64,000 bases of DNA from the NCBI GenBank assembly GCA_002712005.1, contig PASP01000016.1, positions 124,001-188,000 of the forward strand, written 5' to 3'. The notes under the pieces were generated by a model that ran no database searches, was not told the DNA's origin, and worked only from the letters and a program-made list of their open reading frames with translations. A program made the position numbers and the translations under genes. The stretch comes from Halobacteriovoraceae bacterium. GTDB taxonomy: Bacteria > Bdellovibrionota > Bacteriovoracia > Bacteriovoracales > Bacteriovoracaceae. Of the stretch, positions 34,339-42,596 are shown in pieces. The first letter of the stretch is position 1. The number at the start of each line of letters is the position of its first letter.

Positions 34339-35823
34339 ATGAAAGACTTTATTGTTCTGGTAGACCAAATCAAAGACTGGCAAGTATACCATCCATCGGA
34401 GCATATTATTGCGGCAAAGAACTATCTCTTTGATACCAGATTTGGTAACGAAAATAATCGAATCACTCGTGTACTCAATCTATGTAAGAGTTATAAGTAT
34501 CTCTCTGATGGATACTACTGTTCACTACTTGCTGAAGCTAGAGGTCATCGAGTCATTCCTTCTATTAAAACTTTAAACGACTTAAGCAAGAAAAGACTCT
34601 ACCTCTATGACTTAGATGATTTACAAGAGGTGGCAGAACAAGCAGCGAACAAGTTCACTCAAAATGCAAGTGGTCTCAAATCTATTGCCTTTAGAACATA
34701 TTTTGGACATGCCAAAGACCCTCTCTTTAAAGGGTTATCTCGCCATATCTTTGACCAATTCCCCTGCCCAATCTTAGAGGTACGCCTCACTCAAAAAAAG
34801 ATTTGGAGAATTGAATCAGTAGTCCCTGTTCCCTTTACCGATCTCAATGAGGCGGAAGAAGAGCTCTTTGGAAAATCTCTTGAAAAGTATTCAACAAGAA
34901 TTTGGAGACTTCCAGGACCAAAGAAGAATTACCAATTTGATCTAGCCATCTTAGTTAACCCAGAAGAAGAACTTCCTCCTTCAGATGAAATGGCCTTAAA
35001 AAAGTTTGAAAGAGTATGTGCAGAAGAAGGCATTTACAGTGAAAGATTGGGAAGAAAAGATATCACCAAGCTGAATGAGTTTGATGGTCTCTTTATTAGA
35101 GAAACAACAACAATTAAAAACCATACCTATGCATTTAGCCACAGAGCATTTCAAGAAGGTCTGGTCGTTATTGACGATCCCAATAGTATTTTAAAATGTA
35201 CCAACAAAGTCTTTATGTATAACTTAATGGAAAAGCACGGTATTTCTCAGCTTCCCTCTGTATTCGTATCAGATCACTCAGAAGATACCTTACAAATGTT
35301 AGAAGATAAATTTTCCTACCCTCTTGTGCTGAAAATCCCTGATGGAAGCTTTAGTATTGGGGTAAAGAAGGCGAAAGATCGGGAAGAGCTTAAACTTCTA
35401 CTGGCAGACTTTTTAAAGAAGTCCGCCCTTGTTCTCATTCAAAAGTTTCTCCCAACAGACTTTGATTGGAGAATTGGAGTTCTAGAGGGCCAAGCACTCT
35501 ATGCTTGTAAGTACTATATGAGTCGAGGCCACTGGCAAATTTATGATCACGGCAAGTCTGGAGATGATGTCTCTGGAGATAGTGATACTTTAGAATTAAG
35601 CGATGTTCCTAAAAATATTCTGGATACCGCGGTAAAGGTCTCCTCTCTAGTCGGGACGGGACTCTATGGCGTCGATATAAAAGTTATCGACGATATACCT
35701 ATGGTAGTTGAAGTAAATGATAATCCCAGTATTGACTCCGGTGTAGAGGATCTCATCTTAGGTGATGAGCTCTACAGAAAAATAGCGCGAGCATTCCTCA
35801 ACAAACAAAAGGAAGGACGTTAA
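34339..35823 (+). CDS. RimK-like ATP-grasp ligase with N-terminal RLAN domain
   Basis: A 494-aa protein. Residues 1-~200 form the RLAN domain (FIVLVDQIKDWQVYHPSEHI, RITRVLNLCKSYKYLSDGYY). Residues ~205-490 are an ATP-grasp amidoligase with LVLKIPDGSFSIGVKKA, LVLIQKFLPTDFDWRIGVLE, LYGVDIKVIDD and the metal-binding VVEVNDNPSIDSG. Such enzymes form amide bonds between a carboxylate and an amine using ATP, for example adding glutamate to a peptide. GGAAG lies before the ATG. The next gene follows by 1 nt. Confidence 0.87.
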   Translation: MKDFIVLVDQIKDWQVYHPSEHIIAAKNYLFDTRFGNENNRITRVLNLCKSYKYLSDGYYCSLLAEARGHRVIPSIKTLNDLSKKRLYLYDLDDLQEVAEQAANKFTQNASGLKSIAFRTYFGHAKDPLFKGLSRHIFDQFPCPILEVRLTQKKIWRIESVVPVPFTDLNEAEEELFGKSLEKYSTRIWRLPGPKKNYQFDLAILVNPEEELPPSDEMALKKFERVCAEEGIYSERLGRKDITKLNEFDGLFIRETTTIKNHTYAFSHRAFQEGLVVIDDPNSILKCTNKVFMYNLMEKHGISQLPSVFVSDHSEDTLQMLEDKFSYPLVLKIPDGSFSIGVKKAKDREELKLLLADFLKKSALVLIQKFLPTDFDWRIGVLEGQALYACKYYMSRGHWQIYDHGKSGDDVSGDSDTLELSDVPKNILDTAVKVSSLVGTGLYGVDIKVIDDIPMVVEVNDNPSIDSGVEDLILGDELYRKIARAFLNKQKEGR

Positions 35824-35824
35824 T

Positions 35825-36934
35825 ATGAATGCGGGAAAATTGGTCATTTACCGAATCTATGACCTTGCCCATGAAGTCAACTTTGCTGAAGCTTCAGGAA
35901 AATTAAATAAACTTGGACCAACATCTAAGTATACGCTTAAGAGACCCTCTAAAGACTTTCTCTATGGAGATCCTCCTCTGGTCCTCAGCCAAGGAGATGT
36001 ACTTTTTGAGGGAACCAAAGCTCAAATGATTACTAAAATATGGAGCTATGGAGCCGTCTCCTTTTCATTAAGTATAGACTGTGAAGCCTACAGTGAAAAC
36101 GATGAAGACAGAACCAAGCTTATCCAATGGTTTAGCTTTTGGTGTGAAAGTGAGGCTATCGACCATTTCTTAAAAACGAAAATTCAAGAGCTCTTATCTC
36201 TCTTGGGAAATAGTCTTAAGAAACCTGAAGTTTGGAATCAAGAGGAAGACTATAATATATTCTTGGCCAATCCTGATTACAAACCAAAGGATTTTTGGGA
36301 AAAGGATAACTTTGTCTATCAATTCTTAAGTAAAGAAGAAAATATCCCTTTAAGTGAAGCGATGATCTCTCCTATCAAAGAAAGTAGTCTCTCTTATGGG
36401 CCTAACGATCTTGTTGTTATTGACTGGGATAGTGCATTTGTTCTCGCCAGAACAGACTCAGAAGATATCTGCGATGTCATCGAGTTGGCGAATGTTCAAT
36501 TATTAGAGCTTCGCTATTTTGATGATCTACTCGATAAGAAACTATCTGGCCTATATCGCCAAGTTGTCGAAAAGAGACCTTCTATTTTCAATAGTACGAT
36601 TGCCTTACTTGCACGAGATGCTAGTCAACTCTACTTGGAAACAAGTGAGGTCGTCGAGAGGATTGAGAACTCACTAAAAGTTGTAGGTGATATTTACTTT
36701 GCACGGCTTTACCGCTTAAGTCTTAAGAGGCTTCAAGTCCCTCAATGGCAAGCAACAGTCGATCAAAAGCTCAAAAATTTACAAGACGTTTCTCAAATGT
36801 ATATGGGTGAACTCCATACAAGACGTGGCCATTTCATGGAGATTATTATCATTGTTCTCATTGCCATTGAGGTCGTACCTTTCCTCTACCCAATTGTAAT
36901 GAAATACTTAGAATTGGCCTTAAGCCATCTTTAG
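35825..36934 (+). CDS. RMD1/YagE (DUF155)-like membrane protein
   Basis: A 369-aa protein. The C-terminal part (RLSLKRLQVPQWQATVDQKL, MYMGELHTRRGHFMEIIIIV) and the final membrane helix (~340-362) match the RMD1/DUF155 family, whose mitochondrial members are membrane bound and linked to translation. The N-terminal half is soluble. It follows the ATP-grasp gene by 1 nt and is surely co-transcribed, so it may anchor or assist that system. Its 3' end overlaps the convergent gdx gene by 15 nt. Confidence 0.72.
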   Translation: MNAGKLVIYRIYDLAHEVNFAEASGKLNKLGPTSKYTLKRPSKDFLYGDPPLVLSQGDVLFEGTKAQMITKIWSYGAVSFSLSIDCEAYSENDEDRTKLIQWFSFWCESEAIDHFLKTKIQELLSLLGNSLKKPEVWNQEEDYNIFLANPDYKPKDFWEKDNFVYQFLSKEENIPLSEAMISPIKESSLSYGPNDLVVIDWDSAFVLARTDSEDICDVIELANVQLLELRYFDDLLDKKLSGLYRQVVEKRPSIFNSTIALLARDASQLYLETSEVVERIENSLKVVGDIYFARLYRLSLKRLQVPQWQATVDQKLKNLQDVSQMYMGELHTRRGHFMEIIIIVLIAIEVVPFLYPIVMKYLELALSHL

Positions 36935-37243
36935 GCCAATGATAGAAACGAGAAGAAGTGTTAAGAAAAAAACTCTTGAAAGACTTATGGGTTCATTAAA
37001 AAGAAGAATCCCTAAGATCGCTGTGCCCAAAGCTCCAATTCCGACCCAGACGCCATAGGCTGTTCCTATGGGAAGGCTTTGACTCGCTTTGGCCAAGAGA
37101 TACATGCTAAGTGAAAGTGTGAAAGCAGTGAAAAGAGATGGCCAAAGCTTGGTAAAGCCTTCGCTATATTTAAGCCCTATGGCCCAACAAATTTCAAGTA
37201 AACCAGCAAGAATTAAAGTAAACCACGCCCATTGTGCTGTCAT
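36920..37243 (-). CDS. gdx: SMR-family guanidinium exporter Gdx (SugE)
   Basis: A 107-aa four-helix protein. The helix-1 motif LILAGLLEICWAIGLKYSEG, with the essential Glu and Trp, and LPIGTAYGVWVGIGALGTA match the Gdx/SugE branch rather than EmrE. Gdx proteins export guanidinium in exchange for protons as antiparallel dimers. A guanidine-III riboswitch lies directly upstream and a GGAGG sits 7 nt before the ATG, which settles function well. Confidence 0.92.
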   Translation of the reverse strand: MTAQWAWFTLILAGLLEICWAIGLKYSEGFTKLWPSLFTAFTLSLSMYLLAKASQSLPIGTAYGVWVGIGALGTAILGILLFNEPISLSRVFFLTLLLVSIIGLKMA

Positions 37244-37270
37244 AAAAATACCTCCAAATATTTGATATTA

Positions 37271-37310
37271 GAGCCGTCTTTACTTACATGGTACGGTTCA
37301 CCTCGTCATG
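37271..37310 (-). ncRNA. Guanidine-III riboswitch controlling gdx
   Basis: On the minus strand, from 37310, the leader reads CATGACGAGGTGAACCGTAC, then CATGTAAGTAAAGACGGCTC. The conserved blocks of the guanidine-III class are all there in order: ACGAGGUG, CCGU, ACC and AAGACGG. CAUG pairs with CAUG (P1), and GAaCCGU with ACGGcUC (P2, one mismatch); the class folds as a pseudoknot that binds guanidinium. It ends 15 nt before the GGAGG of gdx, so control of translation start is likely: guanidine would switch the exporter on. Confidence 0.88.
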
Positions 37311-37357
37311 AGCTTTTATTTAAATACAGATTAAAGTCTTTGTCTAATTTTTCTATA

Positions 37358-37385
37358 TTGACCAGTCGGTCAAATAAGTTAAACT
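37358..37385 (+). promoter_or_regulatory. TetR operator 1 and overlapping leaderless promoter
   Basis: TTGACC-AGTC-GGTCAA (37358-37373) is a perfect inverted repeat with 6-bp arms. Its left arm also serves as a -35; a 16-nt spacer leads to TAAACT (37380-37385), then 6 nt to the ATG at 37392. No Shine-Dalgarno is present. Binding of the regulator here would block its own promoter. The same palindrome recurs at 37977. Confidence 0.72.
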
Positions 37386-37391
37386 TCCCCT

Positions 37392-37961
37392 ATGAGTAGA
37401 ACTACGGAATTTGATAGAGAAGATATTATTGCTAAGGCCATGAACTTGTTCTGGAACAAAGGTTTTGAAGGAACATCTCTTAAAGACCTCACCCAAGAGA
37501 CAGGATTACTTAAAGGTAGTCTTTATAATACTTTTAAATCAAAGGAGAATCTATTTCTTCTTTGCTTAGAAAAGTATGGCCAACATTCTCGCTCTTTCTT
37601 CTATAATACAGGTGATCCAAACCTCTATCTTAAAAACTTCTTTAAAAGACTCGTTCATGAAGGAGTCAAAGAAGATAATACTAAAGGTTGCCTCATCATG
37701 AACTCATGTCTTGAATTGGCGACTCTAGACAATGCACCGGCCAAACGAACGAAGGCTTTATTTTCTGCTGTTGAACTCAATTTTAAAAATGTATTAGAAA
37801 AGATTGAACTCACCCACACAAGCAAGAAAAGAGATGAGCTCGCTACGATGCTAATTACGACAGCCTTTTCGATTAGAGAAATTTCAAAATTTAAGAAGGA
37901 TAAGAAATTTCTCAAACAAATTGCCAACAACACACTAAGTGAGTTTGGGTTGAAGATTTAG
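37392..37961 (+). CDS. TetR-family repressor of the redox operon
   Basis: A 189-aa regulator. The N-terminal helix-turn-helix is seen in REDIIAKAMNLFWNKGFEGT, SLKDLTQETGLLKGSLYNTF and KSKENLFLLCLEKY. The C-terminal ligand domain contains four cysteines (residues ~61-106, including CLIMNSC), so it may sense thiol-reactive compounds. Matching palindromes lie before this gene and between it and the next, so it most likely represses itself and the downstream CcdA-peroxiredoxin genes. Confidence 0.87.
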   Translation: MSRTTEFDREDIIAKAMNLFWNKGFEGTSLKDLTQETGLLKGSLYNTFKSKENLFLLCLEKYGQHSRSFFYNTGDPNLYLKNFFKRLVHEGVKEDNTKGCLIMNSCLELATLDNAPAKRTKALFSAVELNFKNVLEKIELTHTSKKRDELATMLITTAFSIREISKFKKDKKFLKQIANNTLSEFGLKI

Positions 37962-37976
37962 TTTTTTTTAATCATT

Positions 37977-37996
37977 ATTTGACCATTTGGTCAAAT
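37977..37996 (+). promoter_or_regulatory. TetR operator 2
   Basis: ATTTGACCATTTGGTCAAAT is a perfect 20-bp palindrome (8-bp arms, ATTT centre). It lies 15 nt after the tetR stop and 16 nt before the start of the CcdA-like gene. The core TTGACC-N4-GGTCAA equals operator 1. Confidence 0.82.
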
Positions 37997-38012
37997 ACAC
38001 AAAAGGATGACC

Positions 38013-38741
38013 ATGTCGATAAGTCTCGTTCTCAGCTCTTTTTTAGCAGGATTTCTGACCATTTTTTCTCCCTGTATCCTACCCATGGTTCCTTTTGTTG
38101 CCAGATCTTCATTCCAACGTTCCTATTGGGGACCTGTTTTTCTTGCTCTTGGAGTAGCCATTAGCTTTTCCATCTCAACCTATATTATAGCAACGTCGGG
38201 ACAGCTCTTAGGTTTAACTCCCGATAAACTTAAAATTCTATCGGGAGTCTTTCTATTACTTGCCTCTCTTCTTTTTCTCTTCCCTAAAGGGATTGATAAG
38301 ATCTCATCTCTTCTTTCTCCAATTAATAATAAGCTTCAAAGTATTACCCAAGGAAAAATGGCCAAGAATAACTCTGTGCTTATGGAGTTTATAAACGGCT
38401 TATTTTTAGGTCCGATCTGGGCACCTTGTAGTGGTCCAACTCTTGCGATCATTATTGGCATCATAATCAATAATCCAGAAACAAAGTCTTCTATGATCCT
38501 TCTCAGTATATTTTCACTGGGTTCCATTCTTCCTATTCTCTTTCTTTCCTACGGAGCACAATCTCTAGTATCTAAAGTTCAAAAAAAGAGTTTAGAGAAT
38601 TCAAAAAATGTAAAGATTGGACTTGGAATTTTTTGTGCGATCATGGCGATTCTTATTCTAACTGGACTTGATAAAGCCCTTGAAACTTTTCTCTTAAGCA
38701 TTTTACCCGAAGCAATAACAAACCTTTCATTAACCATTTAA
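38013..38741 (+). CDS. CcdA-type thiol-redox membrane protein
   Basis: A 242-aa membrane protein with six helices. I chose the ATG at 38013 because AAAAGG is 6 nt upstream; an ATG at 38007 would touch it. The paired-Cys motifs are FSPCILPMVP (PCxxP) and GPIWAPCSGPT, the CcdA/DsbD-beta hallmark. Such proteins carry reducing equivalents across the inner membrane from cytoplasmic thioredoxin to periplasmic thiol proteins. The next gene encodes a likely exported thioredoxin-peroxiredoxin, an obvious partner. Confidence 0.85.
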   Translation: MSISLVLSSFLAGFLTIFSPCILPMVPFVARSSFQRSYWGPVFLALGVAISFSISTYIIATSGQLLGLTPDKLKILSGVFLLLASLLFLFPKGIDKISSLLSPINNKLQSITQGKMAKNNSVLMEFINGLFLGPIWAPCSGPTLAIIIGIIINNPETKSSMILLSIFSLGSILPILFLSYGAQSLVSKVQKKSLENSKNVKIGLGIFCAIMAILILTGLDKALETFLLSILPEAITNLSLTI

Positions 38742-38751
38742 AAAGGAATAA

Positions 38752-39747
38752 ATGATGAATAAAAAACTCTTAACGCTATTTTTATCTTTCTTTTCCCTAC
38801 TCACCTATAGTGATGACACAAAGAAGATTAACGAATTCATAAAGAGCAATGACAATGTTCTTGTTCACGTCCATGCGACATGGTGTCCGTCATGTAAAGC
38901 TCAAAAGAAGATACTCGATCAAATGAATAAAGATCATTTCAAGCTCTTAGAAGTTGATTTTGATAAAGATAAGAAATTTTTAAAAGATAATAAAATTTTT
39001 CAACAATCGATGCTCATTGCCTTTAATCAAGGAAAGGAGAAGGCTCGAGTTTTTGGAATTACTAAAAAGGAGAAAATTGTGGCTTTTACTGACAAAAACT
39101 TTGAATACTCACTACAAGAAGAAATTGATAATCGTCGAAAGGCATCAAATATACCAGATGCGGCTCGTATGACCATGGAACAAGCAACTGAGAAGTTACG
39201 AAAATCAGGTATCATTGATAAAGCGACAAAGAAAGGTGATCAATATATCGACTTTACTCTCCCCAATGTTCATGGCAAAGAAGTCACTCTCTCGGAAAAA
39301 TTAAAAGATGGGCCCATTGTACTTACTTTTTATCGTGGCGGATGGTGTCCTTATTGCAACCTACAATTAAAGGCCTATCAAGATCACTTAGAACAATTTA
39401 AAGCGGCAGGTGGACAGCTGATTGCCGTTTCTCCTGAATCAATGGAATCGGCCAATACTACAGTAAAAAAACACGAACTTCAGTACGAAATCCTTACTGA
39501 TAATAAGAATAAAGAAGCTCGTAAATATGGACTCGTTTTTCAACTCGAAGAAGATTTAAAAGAAGTCTATCTCAAGTTTGGATTAGATTTGGAGAAAAAC
39601 CAAGGAAACGATTCTTGGGAGCTTCCTGTTCCAGCGACCTATGTTATTTCTAAAGAGGGAAAAATTGTCTATTCTTTTCTCAATGTAGATTATGTTCAAA
39701 GAGCAGAACCCAATGATATAATCAAAGCCCTAGAGAGTCTAAAATAA
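38752..39747 (+). CDS. Exported thioredoxin-peroxiredoxin fusion
   Basis: A 331-aa protein with a signal-peptide-like N-terminus (residues 1-20). Residues ~22-115 are a thioredoxin domain with active site HATWCPSCKAQ (Cys 45 and 48). Residues ~160-331 are an AhpC/TSA peroxiredoxin with FYRGGWCPYCNLQLKAYQ (Cys 199 and 202) and VPATYVISKEGKIV. The fusion joins reductase and peroxidase in one chain. With the CcdA-like protein it could form a periplasmic peroxide-reducing relay. A paralogue of the peroxiredoxin half is encoded at 59582-60235. Confidence 0.85.
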   Translation: MMNKKLLTLFLSFFSLLTYSDDTKKINEFIKSNDNVLVHVHATWCPSCKAQKKILDQMNKDHFKLLEVDFDKDKKFLKDNKIFQQSMLIAFNQGKEKARVFGITKKEKIVAFTDKNFEYSLQEEIDNRRKASNIPDAARMTMEQATEKLRKSGIIDKATKKGDQYIDFTLPNVHGKEVTLSEKLKDGPIVLTFYRGGWCPYCNLQLKAYQDHLEQFKAAGGQLIAVSPESMESANTTVKKHELQYEILTDNKNKEARKYGLVFQLEEDLKEVYLKFGLDLEKNQGNDSWELPVPATYVISKEGKIVYSFLNVDYVQRAEPNDIIKALESLK

Positions 39748-39757
39748 CAAAGGATTA

Positions 39758-40147
39758 ATGATCATGGCCAAGGTACTCATTGTTGGAGCAAGCAATCGTC
39801 CAGAACGATATAGTTATAAGGCCCTAACGATGTTGAAAGATCATGGCCATGACCTTTTTCTTCAATCCCCTAAATATACAAATATTGAAGGTCACCTTGT
39901 TCAAAAGGAATTATCGGAAATCCAAACCTCAGTGGATGTCCTAACCCTTTACGTTAATCCGCAAATCAGTGACAAGATGAAAGATGATATCCTACGTCTT
40001 CGCCCTAAACTCGTCATATTCAATCCTGGAACAGAAAATGCTTACCTCATGGAAGCCTTGGAAAGTCAAAATATCAAAATTCTTGAGGCCTGTACCCTAG
40101 TCCTTTTATCAACAGGTCAATTCGATCAACAAATACCAGCAAGCTAA
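39758..40147 (+). CDS. CoA-binding-domain protein
   Basis: A 129-aa Rossmann-fold protein of the CoA-binding (YccU-like) family: AKVLIVGASNRPERYSYKAL, ...VDVLTLYVNPQ and ILRLRPKLVIFNPGTENAYL. The ATG at 39764 (MAKVLIVG) is equally possible and better spaced from AAAGGA. One Cys near the end (LEACTLVLL) is at the position conserved in the family. Function is not established; it sits in the TetR-controlled redox run between the peroxiredoxin fusion and SelO. Confidence 0.8.
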   Translation: MIMAKVLIVGASNRPERYSYKALTMLKDHGHDLFLQSPKYTNIEGHLVQKELSEIQTSVDVLTLYVNPQISDKMKDDILRLRPKLVIFNPGTENAYLMEALESQNIKILEACTLVLLSTGQFDQQIPAS

Positions 40148-40153
40148 ATCTCT

Positions 40154-41620
40154 ATGTCTTCATTTAAAAATACTTATTCAAAATTACCTCATTCTTTTTA
40201 CGAGACATCTTCACCTGCATCATTTTCGAAGCCTGAGCTCATTATTTTTAATGAAGATCTTGCTTGCGACTTAGACTTTCAAGAGGTCTTAAATATTCCT
40301 AATGAGAGATTGGCCCAAATATTTTCAGGACAAGAAATCCTCCCCGGCAGCGAACCGCTAGCTCTAGCCTATGCGGGTTATCAATTTGGACATCCCGTTG
40401 CTGTATTGGGAGATGGTAGAGCTCATTATTTGGGTGAAATAAAACAACACGATATTCAATTAAAGGGCTCTGGCCAAACACCTTTTTCAAGGAGAGGTGA
40501 TGGAAGAAGTGCTTTAGGTCCTGTTCTCAGAGAATATCTTATAAGTGAAGCCATGCACTCTCTAGGTGTACCGACGACTAGAGCTTTAGCCGCCGTAAGA
40601 ACAGGTGAAGAAGTCGTACGTCAATTTGGTGCTGAACCTGGAGGGGTCTTTACTCGAGTTGCGTCTAGCCATATAAGGGTCGGAACCTTCCAATATTTTG
40701 CTTTTAAAGGAGATATCGAATCTATTAAAACTCTAGTTGACTACACACTTGAGCGCCACCCCCCTCAGATCCACAAAAAACTTGGGGCGAATCATTATAA
40801 AGAAAAGTCTCTTGCCCTTCTCAAGTCATTGGTCGAGGTCCAGTCTCAATTAGTCGCTCATTGGCAATCCATTGGCTTCATCCATGGAGTCATGAATACT
40901 GATAATTTTTCTCTGGCCGGAATTACCATTGATTATGGTCCCTGTGCTTTTATGGATGAATTTAACTTTCATCAGAAGTTCAGCTCAATCGATCATCAGG
41001 GCCGCTATAGCTTTTCTAATCAAACTCAGATAGCAAAGTGGAATATTCTTCGTTTAGCCGATTGCCTTATTCCCCTTATCAGTGAAGGCAAATATAAAGA
41101 AAAAGAAAAAGGTGAAGAAAAAGAAAGAGCGATCAACATTGTCGAACATGAACTGATGTCTCTCTTTCCTCTCTTTGAAGCCAAGAGAAATGAAAGATTC
41201 GCCCTTAAATTAGGTATTCAAAACTATCAAGCAGAAGACAGTGAACTGATCACAACTTTCCTTACTTATCTTGAAACTGAAAAGCTCGATTTCACACTCT
41301 CTTTTAGAAAGCTCCCCGAACTTTTAGAAAATTCAAAACATAGTTTTTATCCAGACACTCCACTTCTTAAAGAATTTTTAGAACAATGGAAGAAAAGAAA
41401 TCCAAATTCCTCATTAATGGAACAAATAAATCCTCTATATATTCCCCGAAATCATCTTATTCAAAAGGCGATAGACCTCTCTTATCAAGGAGATGACAGC
41501 TACTTTCACAAGCTCCATCAAATCTTTAAGAATCCTTACCAAGAAGGTCCTTACTCTGAAGAATTTTGCTCTCCTCCCACAGAAAAAGAACGTGTAGAAA
41601 AAACCTACTGCGGTACTTAA
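40154..41620 (+). CDS. selO: Protein adenylyltransferase SelO
   Basis: A 488-aa pseudokinase-fold enzyme matching SelO/YdiU in length and motifs: EPLALAYAGYQFGHPV, QLKGSGQTPFSRRGDGRSAL, LREYLISEAMHSLGVPTTRA, GVMNTDNFSLAGITIDYGPC. SelO transfers AMP from ATP to Ser/Thr/Tyr residues of redox proteins and modulates S-glutathionylation. It ends TYCGT, with Cys third from last, the position held by selenocysteine in animal SelO. The gene follows the redox operon closely (6 nt), consistent with a shared oxidative-stress response. Confidence 0.92.
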   Translation: MSSFKNTYSKLPHSFYETSSPASFSKPELIIFNEDLACDLDFQEVLNIPNERLAQIFSGQEILPGSEPLALAYAGYQFGHPVAVLGDGRAHYLGEIKQHDIQLKGSGQTPFSRRGDGRSALGPVLREYLISEAMHSLGVPTTRALAAVRTGEEVVRQFGAEPGGVFTRVASSHIRVGTFQYFAFKGDIESIKTLVDYTLERHPPQIHKKLGANHYKEKSLALLKSLVEVQSQLVAHWQSIGFIHGVMNTDNFSLAGITIDYGPCAFMDEFNFHQKFSSIDHQGRYSFSNQTQIAKWNILRLADCLIPLISEGKYKEKEKGEEKERAINIVEHELMSLFPLFEAKRNERFALKLGIQNYQAEDSELITTFLTYLETEKLDFTLSFRKLPELLENSKHSFYPDTPLLKEFLEQWKKRNPNSSLMEQINPLYIPRNHLIQKAIDLSYQGDDSYFHKLHQIFKNPYQEGPYSEEFCSPPTEKERVEKTYCGT

Positions 41621-41679
41621 ATTGACGAAAGAGCCTCTCTCCTGTTAAATCTTAGTTACCTTTATCATTAGAGATTTTC

Positions 41680-42582
41680 GTGCCTAAGAGTAGAAAAAAG
41701 AAAGACCAAGACGCCATTGAATACTTAGAGCAAAATCATATCAACTGGTTCCCAGGACATATGAATAAAGCTCTTAAAGAGATTAAGAAAAATCTTAAAA
41801 TGGTTAATATTATCATTGAGGTCCGTGATGCCCGTGCTCCTATGGCATCAGGAAATAAAGGAAGCTATTCTCATACAGGAGATAAGCCCTATATCATTGT
41901 ATTTAATAAAACCAATTTAGCAGAACCTGAAACGGTTAAAAAATGGGAAAAATGGTTAACCGAGCAGAATGAATCCTTTATTTTTCTAAATGCGCTTGAT
42001 AAAGCCGGTGCTAAAAAACTTGTGGATAAGGCCAAGAAAGTACTTCATGATCACCGTCTAAAATCCAATGCAAATCTCGAACTCAACAAAAATCAGAAAA
42101 TAAAAATGATGATTCTTGGCCTACCCAATACAGGGAAGTCTACCCTTATCAACAAATTGGCAAACCGAAGCGCTACTAAAGCTGCAGCAACCCCAGGACA
42201 AACAAGAAATCAGATTTGGGTTAAAGTAGGTCAAGAAATTGAACTTCTTGATACTCCGGGTGTGATGCCTCCACGAATTCCAGATCAAACCCATGGGCTA
42301 TGGCTAGCCGCGATTCACGCCATTCCCGACCATATTGTAAGCCCGGAAGATTCAGCCTGCTTTCTCATTCGTCACTTAATCAAGAAGCAATCTATTGGCT
42401 TTAAAGAGCAATATAAATTTGATACTTCACCAAAAGATCTCATTGAAGCTCTTGATCACATTGGAAAAGTTAGAGGCTGTCTGCAAAAAGGAGGTCTCAT
42501 TAACTACGATCAAGTCTACAATCTAGTTCTTAATGATTTCAGAAAGGGCCATCTCGGTCCAACCTCCTTTGAATCCCCTTAA
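41680..42582 (+). CDS. rbgA: Ribosome-biogenesis GTPase YlqF/RbgA
   Basis: A 300-aa circularly permuted GTPase from a GTG at 41680. Motif order is G4-G5-G1-G3: FNKTNL (G4), FLNAL (G5), ILGLPNTGKSTLINKL (G1), LLDTPGVMPPRI (G3). The N-terminal INWFPGHMNKALKEI is the RbgA signature. It assists late assembly of the 50S subunit. The G4 reads NKTN rather than NKxD, an unusual change at the guanine-specificity Asp. The chrA gene follows by 14 nt. Confidence 0.88.
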   Translation: MPKSRKKKDQDAIEYLEQNHINWFPGHMNKALKEIKKNLKMVNIIIEVRDARAPMASGNKGSYSHTGDKPYIIVFNKTNLAEPETVKKWEKWLTEQNESFIFLNALDKAGAKKLVDKAKKVLHDHRLKSNANLELNKNQKIKMMILGLPNTGKSTLINKLANRSATKAAATPGQTRNQIWVKVGQEIELLDTPGVMPPRIPDQTHGLWLAAIHAIPDHIVSPEDSACFLIRHLIKKQSIGFKEQYKFDTSPKDLIEALDHIGKVRGCLQKGGLINYDQVYNLVLNDFRKGHLGPTSFESP

Positions 42583-42596
42583 CCCAACCCAATCCT

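Noticed and set aside
36920-37243. Gene as an EmrE-type multidrug exporter
   Set aside because: Motifs match the Gdx/SugE branch and the guanidine-III riboswitch upstream settles the ligand as guanidinium.
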